Notes under the pieces: model-generated
Databases searched by the model: none
Seen by the model: only the letters and a program-made list of their open reading frames with translations
What the model was told of the DNA's origin: nothing
Part shown: positions 17,008-26,229 of the stretch, one piece after another
Layout: the number at the start of each line of letters is the position of its first letter
Position numbering within the stretch: position 1 is the first letter of the stretch
Position numbers and translations under genes: made by a program
DNA from: [Clostridium] methylpentosum DSM 5476
GTDB lineage: Bacteria > Bacillota > Clostridia > Oscillospirales > Ruminococcaceae
Reading direction: 5' to 3'
DNA length: 42,189 nucleotides
Assembly (NCBI GenBank): GCA_000158655.1
Contig: EQ973344.1
Span: 502,892-545,080 of the forward strand

Positions 17008-20000
17008 TTACTGAATCACCACATTGCTTTGTCCGAACGCTTCGGACAATTCTTTGACAAACTCGGATTCAATCTGGACTTTGAGGGACTCAGGCAGTTT
17101 GAGATATTTTTTCTCATCCGCAAAATAGAAAACAACTTGGGAACTGCCCGGATGGGCGACGATCATCCGCTGTGCCGCCGCAACCTGTTCCGCGCCGCGG
17201 GAGGGAAATTTCAAAAAGAGCTTGTCCGTGCTCAGCTCAGCGAGTAGGGTAATCCGGTCGCAGAGTAGTTTTTTGTCCTCTTCCTCTTTGACCGATATGC
17301 TGCCGCCCGCGAGTACCGCTGCGCCCTCTGCCAGGCGGTTGCCCACCGTGGCGTAAACATTGGGGAACACAACCGCCTCAATTGAACCTGTCCGGTCCTC
17401 CAGCTCGGCGAACGCCATCAGCGCGCCGCCCTTAGTCTGGATCCGCTTGACCGACGCGACAATCGCCCCGAGTTCGGCATGAGCGCCGTCGCAGTAGCTG
17501 CTCTCCTCCTGCTGAATCTCCGAAATCTGGTCGATCCGGCGGCCTTTTAGCTGCTTGTCAAACCGGTCGAGCGGGTGGGAGGAGATGTACAGCCCAGTGG
17601 TCTGCCGCTCCATCGCCATGAGTTCGTCGGTCGTGTACTCCTCGAGTTCCGGATAACTGAACTTTTCCGTCCCGGTGACCGTCTCAAAGAGGTTAATCTG
17701 ACCGTTGATGTTGGAGCGCTTAGAGGAGTTGACGCTCTCGACAATCCGCTCATAGCTCTCCGCCATCTGGCGTCTATTTTCCTCGAATGAGTCGAACGCG
17801 CCGCACTGGATAAAGGCGAGAATCGCAGCTTTGTTGAGCTCCCGGTTGTGCATCCGCTCCACAAAGTTGTAGAGCGATTCAAACGCCCCGTTCGCCTCCC
17901 GTTCCTCAACAATCCGCTCAATCACCCCTTTGCCCACCTTTTTGACTGCGAGAAGGCCGAACCGGATCGATCCGTCCGAGACAGTGAACCCGATCTGACT
18001 CCTGTTGATGTCGGGCGGAAGCACCTGGATGTGCTGTTTGCGGCACTCCCCGATGTAGGAGATGACCTTGTCGGTGGAGTAGATCACGCTGTTGAGCAAA
18101 GCGGCCATGTACTCCCGGGGATAGTGACATTTGAGATAGGCTGTTTGGTAGGAGACGAGGGAATAGGCGGCGGCATGGGATTTGTTAAACGCGTAGGAGG
18201 CAAAACTCGACATGTCGTTGAAGATCGCCTCAGCGTCCCGCTCAGAGAGTCCGTTTGCCACTGCCCCCTCGATGAATTTAATGCGCTCCTGCTCCATGAC
18301 GCCGGCTTTTTTCTTGGATATTGCCCGGCGCACCACATCCGCCCGCCCGTAGGAGTAGCCCGCGAGCTCGCGGAAGATCTGCATGACCTGCTCCTGGTAA
18401 ACGATGACGCCGTAGGTGACGTCGAGGATGTGACGCAGCCGTTCGTCCCGGTAGGTGATCCGCTCGGGGTGAATGCGGTTTTCAATAAACGCGTCGATAA
18501 ACTGAGCTGGTCCCGGCCGGTAGAGGGAGAGCACTGCGATGAGGTCCTCCAGGCAGTCGGGCTTCATCCGGCTGAGCATCTTGCGCATCCCCGCACTCTC
18601 GAACTGGAACACCCCGTCCGACTGGCCCTGCGAGAGCATGTCAAACGTCTCTTTGTCGTCGAGTGGAATTTTGTTGATGGCAAACTCCGGCTCAAACCGG
18701 CGGACACCTCGCTCCGCATCGCTGATAACAGTGAGGTTGCGCAGGCCGAGAAAGTCCATTTTGAGCAGACCCAGGTCAGCGATGGTATTCATGGTGTACT
18801 GGGTGACAATCGACTCGTCGTTTTTGGAGAGTGGGACGTAGTCGGTGACCGGTTTGTCGGTGATCACCACCCCCGCCGCGTGGGTCGAGGTGTTGCGGGG
18901 CATCCCCTCGAGCTTGCGGGCGGTGTCGATGAGCTCCCGGACCTGCGGGTCGCTGTCAGCCATCGCCTTGAGCTCAGGCGACTTCTTGAGGGCGCTGTCG
19001 ATGGTGATGGTGATGCCGGGATGGATCGGCACCTGCTTGGCGATTTTGTCCACCACGTCATAGGGCATCCCCATGACGCGGCCGACGTCCCGGATCGCGC
19101 CGCGGGCGGCAAGGGTGCCGAAGGTGACGATCTGCGCGACGTGATCCGCCCCGTATTTGCGGATGACGTAGTCGAGTACCTCGGGGCGCCTCTCATAGCA
19201 AAAGTCAATGTCGAAGTCGGGCATACTCACCCGCTCGGGGTTGAGAAACCGCTCAAAGAGAAGGTTGTATTTGATCGGATCGATGCCGGTGATGCCGATG
19301 CAGTAGGCGATGATGCTCCCCGCGCCCGAGCCGCGCCCCGGGCCAACGGGAATCCCGTGTTCCTTGGCGTAGCGGACAAAATCGTAGACAATGAGGTAGT
19401 AGTCAACAAACCCCATGCTGTCAATCACGTCAATTTCGTAGTGAAAGCGATCGAGAATTTTCGGGTCGGGCTGTTCCCCGTAGTATTTTTTCAGACCGTC
19501 GTGGCAGAGCCTGAGGAAGAACTCCTTGTTGTCCTCCCCGTTTGGCGGCTCAAAATGGGGCAGCTTGGTGACGCCGAATTCAAATTCCAGGTTGCACCGC
19601 TCGGCAATGCGGGCGGTATTCTCAATTGCGCCCTCAAAGCTACCGAAAAGGGACTGCATTTCCTCCTCGCTTTTGAGGTAGAACTCCTGGGTTGGAAATT
19701 CAATGGCGAGCTCCTCGTCAAGGGTTTTGCCCGTCTGGATGCAGAGCAGCACCTTTTGGGTCTTGCTGTCCTCCCGCCTGATGTAGTGGACGTCGTTGGT
19801 GGCCACAAGGCCGACCCCGACTTGCTGTGCAAGCTTCACAAGCTGGGGCAGGATGGCCCGCTGTTCCTTGATTCCATGATCCTGAAGCTCTATAAAATAG
19901 TTGTCCGGGCCCATGGTGTCCCGGTAGAATTCAGCGATCTGCTTGGCGCGCCCATAATCTCCAGCCGTCAGGGCGCGTGGAATCTCCCCCGCCAGGCAGG

Positions 20001-20406
20001 CAGAGAGGGCAATCAGGCCCTCGCTGTGCTCCTGGAGCAGGTTGTGATCAATGCGGGGCCGGCTGTAAAACCCTTCAATATAGCCTGCGGAAACGAGCTT
20101 GATGAGATTGCGGTACCCTGTTTCATTCTTGCACAACAGGACAAGGTGGTTGGGGCTGGTGTCAATCCGGTGCACCTTGTCAAACCGGGTGCGGGGGGCG
20201 ACATACACCTCGCAGCCGATAATCGGCTTGATCCCCTCCGCCTTGCAGGCGGAGTAAAAATCGATTGTGCCGAACATATTGCCGTGGTCGGTGATGGCGA
20301 GCGCATCCTGGCCGAGCTTTTTCGCATAGGCGGCGAGCTCCTTGATGCGGCAGGCGCCGTCGAGGAGGCTGAACTCGGTATGTAGATGCAGGTGTACAAA
20401 GCCCAT
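17008..20406 (-). CDS. dnaE: DNA polymerase III subunit alpha, DnaE
   Basis: 1132 aa replicative polymerase. The N-terminal PHP domain starts FVHLHLHTEFSLLDGAC with metal-binding histidines and DHGNMFG. The palm carries GRGSGAGSI and the catalytic PDFDIDF at about residues 395-401, with the third acidic residue further on. Fingers, the HhH region and an OB-fold (AIVASVKRIQTKGGALMAF) follow. It is the bacterial DnaE type rather than PolC, which Clostridia usually encode elsewhere. I start at ATG 20406, immediately before the PHP motif and after GGAAAGGGGAA; the frame runs open to 20475. Confidence 0.97.
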   Translation of the reverse strand: MGFVHLHLHTEFSLLDGACRIKELAAYAKKLGQDALAITDHGNMFGTIDFYSACKAEGIKPIIGCEVYVAPRTRFDKVHRIDTSPNHLVLLCKNETGYRNLIKLVSAGYIEGFYSRPRIDHNLLQEHSEGLIALSACLAGEIPRALTAGDYGRAKQIAEFYRDTMGPDNYFIELQDHGIKEQRAILPQLVKLAQQVGVGLVATNDVHYIRREDSKTQKVLLCIQTGKTLDEELAIEFPTQEFYLKSEEEMQSLFGSFEGAIENTARIAERCNLEFEFGVTKLPHFEPPNGEDNKEFFLRLCHDGLKKYYGEQPDPKILDRFHYEIDVIDSMGFVDYYLIVYDFVRYAKEHGIPVGPGRGSGAGSIIAYCIGITGIDPIKYNLLFERFLNPERVSMPDFDIDFCYERRPEVLDYVIRKYGADHVAQIVTFGTLAARGAIRDVGRVMGMPYDVVDKIAKQVPIHPGITITIDSALKKSPELKAMADSDPQVRELIDTARKLEGMPRNTSTHAAGVVITDKPVTDYVPLSKNDESIVTQYTMNTIADLGLLKMDFLGLRNLTVISDAERGVRRFEPEFAINKIPLDDKETFDMLSQGQSDGVFQFESAGMRKMLSRMKPDCLEDLIAVLSLYRPGPAQFIDAFIENRIHPERITYRDERLRHILDVTYGVIVYQEQVMQIFRELAGYSYGRADVVRRAISKKKAGVMEQERIKFIEGAVANGLSERDAEAIFNDMSSFASYAFNKSHAAAYSLVSYQTAYLKCHYPREYMAALLNSVIYSTDKVISYIGECRKQHIQVLPPDINRSQIGFTVSDGSIRFGLLAVKKVGKGVIERIVEEREANGAFESLYNFVERMHNRELNKAAILAFIQCGAFDSFEENRRQMAESYERIVESVNSSKRSNINGQINLFETVTGTEKFSYPELEEYTTDELMAMERQTTGLYISSHPLDRFDKQLKGRRIDQISEIQQEESSYCDGAHAELGAIVASVKRIQTKGGALMAFAELEDRTGSIEAVVFPNVYATVGNRLAEGAAVLAGGSISVKEEEDKKLLCDRITLLAELSTDKLFLKFPSRGAEQVAAAQRMIVAHPGSSQVVFYFADEKKYLKLPESLKVQIESEFVKELSEAFGQSNVVIQ

Positions 20407-20966
20407 TTTCTTTTCCCCTTTCCACAGGCGGTTTCCCAACCCGTTGATTTCAAATAGCAGGGAACGATGTCCCATATAAAAGCAAAGTCACCGGCAAGTA
20501 GCTGCAGGGGCATCCTGATCTGTCCAGATGCGCTCCTACCCAGATCTTTTGCCACACAGGTGCGGGAAGAGTTGAGCCATGGGCTCTCATTTACACGCAA
20601 CGCAGCCCGACAGTTAGCCCAATTCAGAGCGAGCTCACTGCACAGGATAAGCCGATCTGTTCTTCAAGTTTGCTGCCTGATTCAAAAGTAAACTTTTTGC
20701 AGGCCTCTGAATCGCAAGCCACACTCGTCCGGATGAGTGTGATTTTTCGCTGAGGTTTCATTCGCAGTGGACGACAGTGCCGGCAAAATGAAACCCTGCG
20801 TGTTCCCCTCTGTACAGGCTGACCCATGCGCCGATGCGTTCGGCTCAGTATTTGGCTAGCTAGCATTACAAAAAGCAATCCCCATCGCTGTTTTCGGTCT
20901 CCCGGGGTCATCCGGACAGTCGCGGACTCCGTCTCTGGTGGCACAGCAGCGGTTTGCACAACGCGC
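20407..20966. other. Gene-free gap between whiA and dnaE
   Basis: 560 bases without a supported gene. A hairpin CACACTC...GAGTGTG followed by ATTTTT (plus strand) lies at 20721-20746 with no plus-strand gene ahead of it. The surrounding halves show weak inverted similarity, so it may be the core of another palindromic element. Confidence 0.35.
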
Positions 20967-21875
20967 TCACCCTTTGCGCAATCCGTCGGCCAGCTCACCG
21001 ATCCGTTTGAGCCGGTGGTTGAGCCCGGACTTGCTGATGGAAAAATGAAGCTCCTCCACCAGTTCGTTGAGCGACATCTCGGGGTTGTCCAGCCGGGCAA
21101 GCGCAACCTCCTTGAGATTGTCCGGCAGATAGTCGAGTCCCCGTTTTTGAATGATCAGGTTGATGTCGTCCACCTGCTTGGTCGAGGCGGCCACTGTTTT
21201 GCCGATGTTTGCAGTCTCACAGTTGGTCACCCGGTTGACCTTGTTGCGCACGTCCTTCATCACCTTGATCTCCATGATTTCCAGGCTCGCCTTGGTCGCG
21301 CCCATCAGGGTGAGCAGATCCTCGATGTTTTCGCTCTCTTTGATGTAGAGAACATAGCTGTTTTTGCGTCGGGTGAGCTTAATCGGAATATCGAGCTCCG
21401 AGATGAGAGACGCAAGGTCGGCTGCAAGGTCGTGGTGCGCCACGACGAATTCGAGGTGATACTCTTTGTGCGGGTCGTTCATACTGCCGCAAGTGACAAA
21501 CGCCCCGCGGATGAACGCCGAGCGGTTGCTTTCGTTTTCGAGCGGCGCAAAGTCAATACGCGGTTCCCCCTCCCGGAAAAAACGCCTGCGAATCTGTTCC
21601 CGCTGAGCGGAGTTGTCGATCGCGAGGGTGTAGCGGGTCGTCCCTCTGCGTTTGGGATTAGGGGCGCTGATGAGGGTGAGTATCGTGTCAAATTCGTCGA
21701 CGAGAAAGTCGATAAACCGGTCGGCAACGCCGCGGTTCTCAGTTTGGAGCACGCAGTTTCCCCGCTCAAACGCCCTGGAAAAGAGCACCATTGCCGAGAG
21801 CTCGGCGAGCATGCTCTCCCGGTCTGGAGCGACCACCTCGCAAAGCTCATCCTTTACCTGGACTGAAAACGACAC
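20967..21875 (-). CDS. whiA: Sporulation/cell-division regulator WhiA
   Basis: 302 aa. An N-terminal LAGLIDADG-like fold (AFIRGAFVTCGSMNDPHKEYHLEF, LDIPIKLTRRKNSYVLYIK) is joined to a C-terminal DNA-binding helix-turn-helix (ALARLDNPEMSLNELVEEL, ISKSGLNHRLKRI). In Firmicutes WhiA influences cell division and chromosome segregation and normally lies next to rapZ. GTG 21875 is the start, with GAGGTG five bases upstream. Confidence 0.96.
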   Translation of the reverse strand: MSFSVQVKDELCEVVAPDRESMLAELSAMVLFSRAFERGNCVLQTENRGVADRFIDFLVDEFDTILTLISAPNPKRRGTTRYTLAIDNSAQREQIRRRFFREGEPRIDFAPLENESNRSAFIRGAFVTCGSMNDPHKEYHLEFVVAHHDLAADLASLISELDIPIKLTRRKNSYVLYIKESENIEDLLTLMGATKASLEIMEIKVMKDVRNKVNRVTNCETANIGKTVAASTKQVDDINLIIQKRGLDYLPDNLKEVALARLDNPEMSLNELVEELHFSISKSGLNHRLKRIGELADGLRKG

Positions 21876-22378
21876 AAAAACACCTCAAATTCCTTTTATT
21901 TCTAGTCTGATCCGAACTGGGATCCATCCGCCTGCAAAGCGCTGTGTGAGAAATCAGAACCAGCTCGAAAAGAGCATGAGCCGACTCACCTCTGAAGAGG
22001 TACACAGCTATCATCACACATGCTGCTCAAGCAAGTCTGTATGATTTCCCATCAGCCGCAGCAATACAAACCCTTGTCATTCGCTTCGCTCCATATTTCG
22101 AGTTGTTGACAAAGTATCTTCTCAAAGGCCGAAATACTATATATGTGGATTTTCCTCCATGCTAAACACTATATACCGTGCCAAATTATTGCTTGATTTT
22201 TCAAAGAGAGGGTTGGTCAACAGCTCGACATTTGCAACGAAAGCTGACAGGATACCTCCCACCGGCATAACGGGTGGATTCCATCACCATGAAGCATCTT
22301 TTTACCGTCTGGGGCAGCGGCCAAAATTTTTGTTCCTCCGAGGCCGATTGACACCAGGTCGGCAACACCCGGGCGGGT
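21876..22378. other. Gene-free gap between rapZ and whiA, no yvcK
   Basis: Many Firmicutes carry yvcK (glmR) between rapZ and whiA. Here 503 bases hold no open frame of that family. The diverged 36-base repeat (22253-22289) shared with 2535-2570 and a GGAGCGAAGCGAA word lie here. Confidence 0.4.
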
Positions 22379-23239
22379 TTACAGCTTGTTGATATCCCGG
22401 TGGTTGACGCTTGTCTTGTTCCCTTTATCGGTGAGATACTGGTAAAGCAGTTCGGCAAATGTCACCGATCGGTGCTTGCCCCCAGTGCAGCCAAACGCGA
22501 CTGTCAGCTGGCTTTTTCCCTCGTTGAGGTAAAGGGGAAGCAGAAAATCAATGAGATCCTTGATCTTGTCGAAGAGAACTGTCGAGTCCTGCGACTGCAT
22601 GACGTAATCTTTTACCTCTGTGTTGAGCCCGGTCTTGTGCTTGAGCTCGTCTACGTAAAATGGGTTGGGCAGGCAGCGGACGTCGAACACGAGATCCGCA
22701 TAGGTCGGATCTCCGTATTTAAAGCCGAACGACATGCAGTTGATCATCATGCCGGTGGCGATGTTGTCGAGGAACAACTTACAGATGCGCTCTTTGAGCT
22801 GCGCATTGGACATCAGCGAAGTGTCGAGGATGTAGTCCGCACGCTCCCTGGCGTGCGACATGATCTTCCGCTCCTGCTTCACCGCCTCTTCAAGGGAGTT
22901 GCAGAGTGTGCCGACAAGGGGGTGCTTGCGGCGGGTCTCCTTATAGCGGCGGATGAGCACCTCATCAGAGGCTGTCAAAAACAGCAGCTTGTATTCAAAC
23001 TCCTTGCTGCGCAGCAGATCAAGCTCCTCAAACAATCCGTCAAAGAGCTCCCCTCCTCGAATGTCGGTCACGACCGCCATCCGTTCGATTTCCCCTTTGG
23101 ACTGCATTCCGATTTCCACAAACTTGGAGATCAGTTTTGGCGGCATGTTGTCAACGCAGAAAAAACCGATGTCCTCGAGCGCGTTGACGGTTCTCGACTT
23201 TCCCGCGCCGGATAGACCTGTGACAATGATGAGTTCCAT
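22379..23239 (-). CDS. rapZ: RNase adapter/nucleotide-binding protein RapZ
   Basis: 286 aa P-loop protein (YvcJ/RapZ). The Walker A motif GLSGAGKS is at residues 8-15, and DIRGGELF and RYKETRRKHPL follow. The C-terminal domain has SFGFKYGDP, DVRCLPNPFYV and the signature GCTGGKHRSVTFAE. In E. coli it directs GlmZ decay in amino-sugar homeostasis; in Firmicutes it binds nucleotides and its role is less clear. The MurB gene ends 12 bases upstream, so they are cotranscribed. AAAGGAGG precedes the ATG. Confidence 0.97.
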   Translation of the reverse strand: MELIIVTGLSGAGKSRTVNALEDIGFFCVDNMPPKLISKFVEIGMQSKGEIERMAVVTDIRGGELFDGLFEELDLLRSKEFEYKLLFLTASDEVLIRRYKETRRKHPLVGTLCNSLEEAVKQERKIMSHARERADYILDTSLMSNAQLKERICKLFLDNIATGMMINCMSFGFKYGDPTYADLVFDVRCLPNPFYVDELKHKTGLNTEVKDYVMQSQDSTVLFDKIKDLIDFLLPLYLNEGKSQLTVAFGCTGGKHRSVTFAELLYQYLTDKGNKTSVNHRDINKL

Positions 23240-23251
23240 AACGACCTCCTT

Positions 23252-24166
23252 TTAAAATCCTATTCGCTTCACTTCGCATTCCAAACTGAAGCCGGTGCGT
23301 TCATATACTTCCTGCTGTACCTGTTCGATGAGCTCAAGCACCTGCTTACAGGTCGCCTCGCCCCGGTTGATGAGAAATCCGCTGTGTTTCTCACTCACCT
23401 GGGCATCTCCGACCGAGCGGCCCTTGAGACCGCACTGTTCGATGAGGGCGGACGCATACGCCCCCTCAGGGCGCTTAAAGGTGCTGCCCGCGCTCGGGTA
23501 TTCGAGCGGCTGCTTGGTGACGCGGCGGTGCATCAGCTCCTCCATCCGCGCCTTGATTGCCTCGGGGTCTCCCTTTTGCAGACGGAAATAAATGGTGGTG
23601 ATACAGTAGTTTTGATCCGAATAGGCGCTGTGGCGGTAGGAGAAATCCAGCTGTTTGCGCAGGAATGTCCCCGGATTCCCCTCTCCGTCAATGTGGTCGC
23701 AGCGGGTGATGACGTCTTTCATTTCCCCGCCGTAGGCGCCCGCGTTCATGTAGGCTGCGCCGCCGACTGTGCCGGGAATGCCATAGGCGAATTCCAGCCC
23801 AGTCAGCCCCTGCTCGAATGCAAAGGTGCACAGCTTGGAAAGGTGTACGCCTGCCTGGCAGGCGATGGTGGTCTCCCCCACCATGGTGATCTCGTGCAAA
23901 CTGTTGGAGGTGCAGATGACTGCGCCCTCAAATCCATCGTCTGAGACGAGAAGGTTGGAGCCTTTGCCGAGAATAAAATAATTGATGTTATGTTTGCGGC
24001 AGCAGCGGATGGCATTCTGCACCTGTTCGATGCTGTCCGGCGAAAGGAGGATGGTGCAGTTCCCCCCGATTTTAAAGCTGGTGTACTCCTTTAGCGGAAC
24101 GCCCCATTCGTAACGGATTCCGTTTTCCTCCAGGCAGTGTTCAAGCGCATTGTATGAATCAGTCAT
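23252..24166 (-). CDS. murB: UDP-N-acetylenolpyruvoylglucosamine reductase MurB
   Basis: 304 aa cytoplasmic flavoenzyme completing UDP-MurNAc synthesis. The FAD-binding region includes KIGGNCTILLSP and LGKGSNLLVSDDGFEGAV. FAYGIPGTVGGAAYMNAGAYGGE and SYRHSAYS follow. The catalytic serine is in YPSAGSTFKRP and the terminal acid in ECEVKRIG. It sits between the PHP phosphatase and rapZ genes with short gaps and an AGGAGG ribosome site. Confidence 0.97.
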   Translation of the reverse strand: MTDSYNALEHCLEENGIRYEWGVPLKEYTSFKIGGNCTILLSPDSIEQVQNAIRCCRKHNINYFILGKGSNLLVSDDGFEGAVICTSNSLHEITMVGETTIACQAGVHLSKLCTFAFEQGLTGLEFAYGIPGTVGGAAYMNAGAYGGEMKDVITRCDHIDGEGNPGTFLRKQLDFSYRHSAYSDQNYCITTIYFRLQKGDPEAIKARMEELMHRRVTKQPLEYPSAGSTFKRPEGAYASALIEQCGLKGRSVGDAQVSEKHSGFLINRGEATCKQVLELIEQVQQEVYERTGFSLECEVKRIGF

Positions 24167-24185
24167 TTTCTGCCTCCTGACATCT

Positions 24186-24932
24186 TTATAGAGATTTTTG
24201 AACAGTGCTCACAATGCTATGTATGATTTTTTTATCCTTAATATACCCCATCAGCCTGTCCAGATCAGCGTTGAGGATTAATTTTTCGGGAAATCCAATC
24301 TCTTCGAGCATTTTGCTGCTATTCGGATACCGCCCGACGCTCAGGGCAAAATGGGCGTCCGAATTGACGGCGATTTTTACTTCATACTTTTTGCACAGCC
24401 GCGCGATCTCGGCACAGTTGCGCTCTGAACCGACCCGCACAATTGTGGAGGACTCGTTGATTTCCATCACCTTGTCGTACTCTTTGCACACCTTGACAAC
24501 CGCTTCGTAGTCATAGGGAAAGCTCAGCTGCCCGCTGTGGCCGATCAAGTCCACATAGGGGTTTTTGGCTGCACCGAGGTAGGCCCGGGTGTTTTGCTCC
24601 ACTGTTCCGGGCGGGCAGGCGGCGGCGTGAAACGAGGCGATGACCCAATCGAGCTGGGAGAGCACCTCTCCTCCGATGTCGAGATTTCCCTCCATGTCCA
24701 TGATGTTTGCCTCGACACCCCGCAGGATGCGCACCCCCTCAATCTCCCGCGGTAGGCTTTTCATGTTGAGAAGATGCCACAGATGAGGGGCATCCTCGAC
24801 GCCCGGCCCGTGGTCGGTAATGGCGAGCGCCTGCATGCCTGCACGCTTTGCGTACTCGATATTTTCGAGCAGCGTGCTGTAGGCGTGATCCGACGCGATG
24901 GTGTGGGTGTGTAAATCGGCGATGTAATTCAT
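24186..24932 (-). CDS. PHP-domain phosphatase, YcdX type
   Basis: 248 aa. The metal-binding PHP motifs are present: ADLHTHTIASDHAYST (residues 5-20), ITDHGPGVEDAPH (about 38-50), EANIMD, HAAACPPG, LIGHSG and a terminal NSDAHF. Family members hydrolyse small phosphate esters; the natural substrate is unknown. The stop is 19 bases from murB and AGGAGG precedes the ATG, so it belongs to the hprK-murB-rapZ transcription unit. Confidence 0.9.
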   Translation of the reverse strand: MNYIADLHTHTIASDHAYSTLLENIEYAKRAGMQALAITDHGPGVEDAPHLWHLLNMKSLPREIEGVRILRGVEANIMDMEGNLDIGGEVLSQLDWVIASFHAAACPPGTVEQNTRAYLGAAKNPYVDLIGHSGQLSFPYDYEAVVKVCKEYDKVMEINESSTIVRVGSERNCAEIARLCKKYEVKIAVNSDAHFALSVGRYPNSSKMLEEIGFPEKLILNADLDRLMGYIKDKKIIHSIVSTVQKSL

Positions 24933-24971
24933 GGTTTCCTCCTGTGTCTTAGAATCGAGAAGGGGAATCCC

Positions 24972-24999
24972 ACCGCGTTGGAACGGTGGGATTCAGATT
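24972..24999 (-). other. Hairpin after hprK without T-run
   Basis: AATCCCACCG pairs with CGGTGGGATT right after the hprK stop. Without a T-run it is more likely an mRNA-processing or stability element, or a weak attenuator, than a full stop. Confidence 0.5.
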
Positions 25000-25005
25000 C
25001 ACGTA

Positions 25006-25977
25006 TTAATACAAATCCCAATTGCGGACGTTGTCCGCCACCTGATCGGGAACCTGGTCGGTGAGTCCGAGGCTGTGCAGCAGTTCGGCGGCCGCGTTGT
25101 AGCCCATCTTTTTCTGACGATTGTTCATCGCGGCGACCTCCATGATGACTGCGAGGTTACGGCCGGGCTTGACCGGGATGGTGTACTGCGGGATGTCGAT
25201 GTCGAGGATGTTGGCGTGCTCGACTTCCATACCGGTGCGGTCGTAAATCTTGTCGGGATCCCAAGGCTCCATTTTGATGACCATATCGATGCGCTCGGTC
25301 AACTTGACCGCGCCCATGCCAAAGAGCCGTCGGGCGTTGATGATGCCGATGCCGCGCAGTTCCATAAAGTGGCGGATGTTCTGCGGAGAGGAACCCACAA
25401 GGGTGCGGTTGGACACCCGGCGGATTTCCACCGCGTCGTCTGCGATGAGCCGGTGGCCACGTTTGATCAGCTCCATGGCGGTCTCGCTCTTACCGACGCC
25501 GCTCTCGCCGAGGATGAGGATGCCCTCGCCGTAGACCTCCACGAGCACACCGTGGCGGGTGATGCGGGGCCCGAGCTCGACATTCAGAAAGCTGATGAGC
25601 GCGGACATGAACGAGGAGGTTTGGTCCTTGGTGCGCAACAGCGGGACGCCGTTTTTCTCCGCCGCCTCAATCATATCGGGAAACATGTCCAGTCCGTTTG
25701 TCATGATAAGCGCTGGGATCTTACGCTCAAACAGCAGGTTGATCCGCTCCCGGCGCAGTTCCTCGTCGAGATTCTCGAGGTAGGAATACTCCATATTTCC
25801 GGTGATCTGAATGCGGGTCGGCTCAAAATATTTAAAATAGCCTGACAGGTGCAGACCCGGGCGGTTGACGTCAGGGCAGGAGATCATGATGTTTTCCGGA
25901 TCCTCGGGAAGATAGATCGGTTCAAGATTAAACTCTTTAATCAATTTTGACAGTGCAACGGTAAATGTAGTCGCCAT
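25006..25977 (-). CDS. hprK: HPr kinase/phosphorylase
   Basis: 323 aa. It phosphorylates and dephosphorylates Ser46 of HPr, the carbon-catabolite switch of Firmicutes. The Walker A GESGVGKSETA is at about residues 155-165. The preceding catalytic His is in TRHGVLVEVYGEG, the acidic pair in GHRLIADDAVEI, and the C-terminal kinase signature NLAVIMEVAAMNNRQKKMG is intact. It is first gene of the leftward cluster, behind its own promoter and a short leader with a GGAATTCC hairpin. Confidence 0.97.
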   Translation of the reverse strand: MATTFTVALSKLIKEFNLEPIYLPEDPENIMISCPDVNRPGLHLSGYFKYFEPTRIQITGNMEYSYLENLDEELRRERINLLFERKIPALIMTNGLDMFPDMIEAAEKNGVPLLRTKDQTSSFMSALISFLNVELGPRITRHGVLVEVYGEGILILGESGVGKSETAMELIKRGHRLIADDAVEIRRVSNRTLVGSSPQNIRHFMELRGIGIINARRLFGMGAVKLTERIDMVIKMEPWDPDKIYDRTGMEVEHANILDIDIPQYTIPVKPGRNLAVIMEVAAMNNRQKKMGYNAAAELLHSLGLTDQVPDQVADNVRNWDLY

Positions 25978-25993
25978 GCTGTTACCCCCTAGC

Positions 25994-26021
25994 TGGGAAT
26001 TCCTGTCGAAAAGGAATTCCG
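25994..26021. other. Leader hairpin of hprK
   Basis: GGAATTCC occurs twice with nine bases between; as each copy is self-complementary they pair into an 8-bp stem just ahead of the hprK ribosome site, possibly modulating translation. Confidence 0.4.
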
Positions 26022-26049
26022 CATTTTTCTTATGTTTTTACTATATCCT

Positions 26050-26078
26050 ATTATACTATAGAAGATTCCCGCATTCAA
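26050..26078 (-). promoter_or_regulatory. Promoter of hprK operon
   Basis: TTGAAT and TATAAT are separated by 17 bases on the minus strand, followed by a leader of about 65 bases. Confidence 0.8.
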
Positions 26079-26163
26079 CCGTCTGGCCCGCAGTATTTGT
26101 AAAAAGTTCATTACTGAACCTGAAAATGGTTACACGCCTGTCATATTGTTTCCACTTCTTAAA

Positions 26164-26191
26164 TTTACAAAACGCAAAAATATGGTATAAT
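26164..26191 (+). promoter_or_regulatory. Promoter of the GT4 gene
   Basis: TTTACA and TATAAT lie 16 bases apart on the plus strand, with an extended TGG before the -10. Start near 26198. Confidence 0.75.
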
Positions 26192-26229
26192 AGTGAAGAT
26201 AGAAAAGGAATGGCAAAAGGAGACTTGTT

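Noticed and set aside
17848-20385. 845-codon plus-strand open frame opposite dnaE
   Set aside because: It mirrors the minus-strand DnaE frame in a GC-rich gene; the translation is rich in Asp/His/Val/Gly with no domain, and no ribosome site or promoter is seen.
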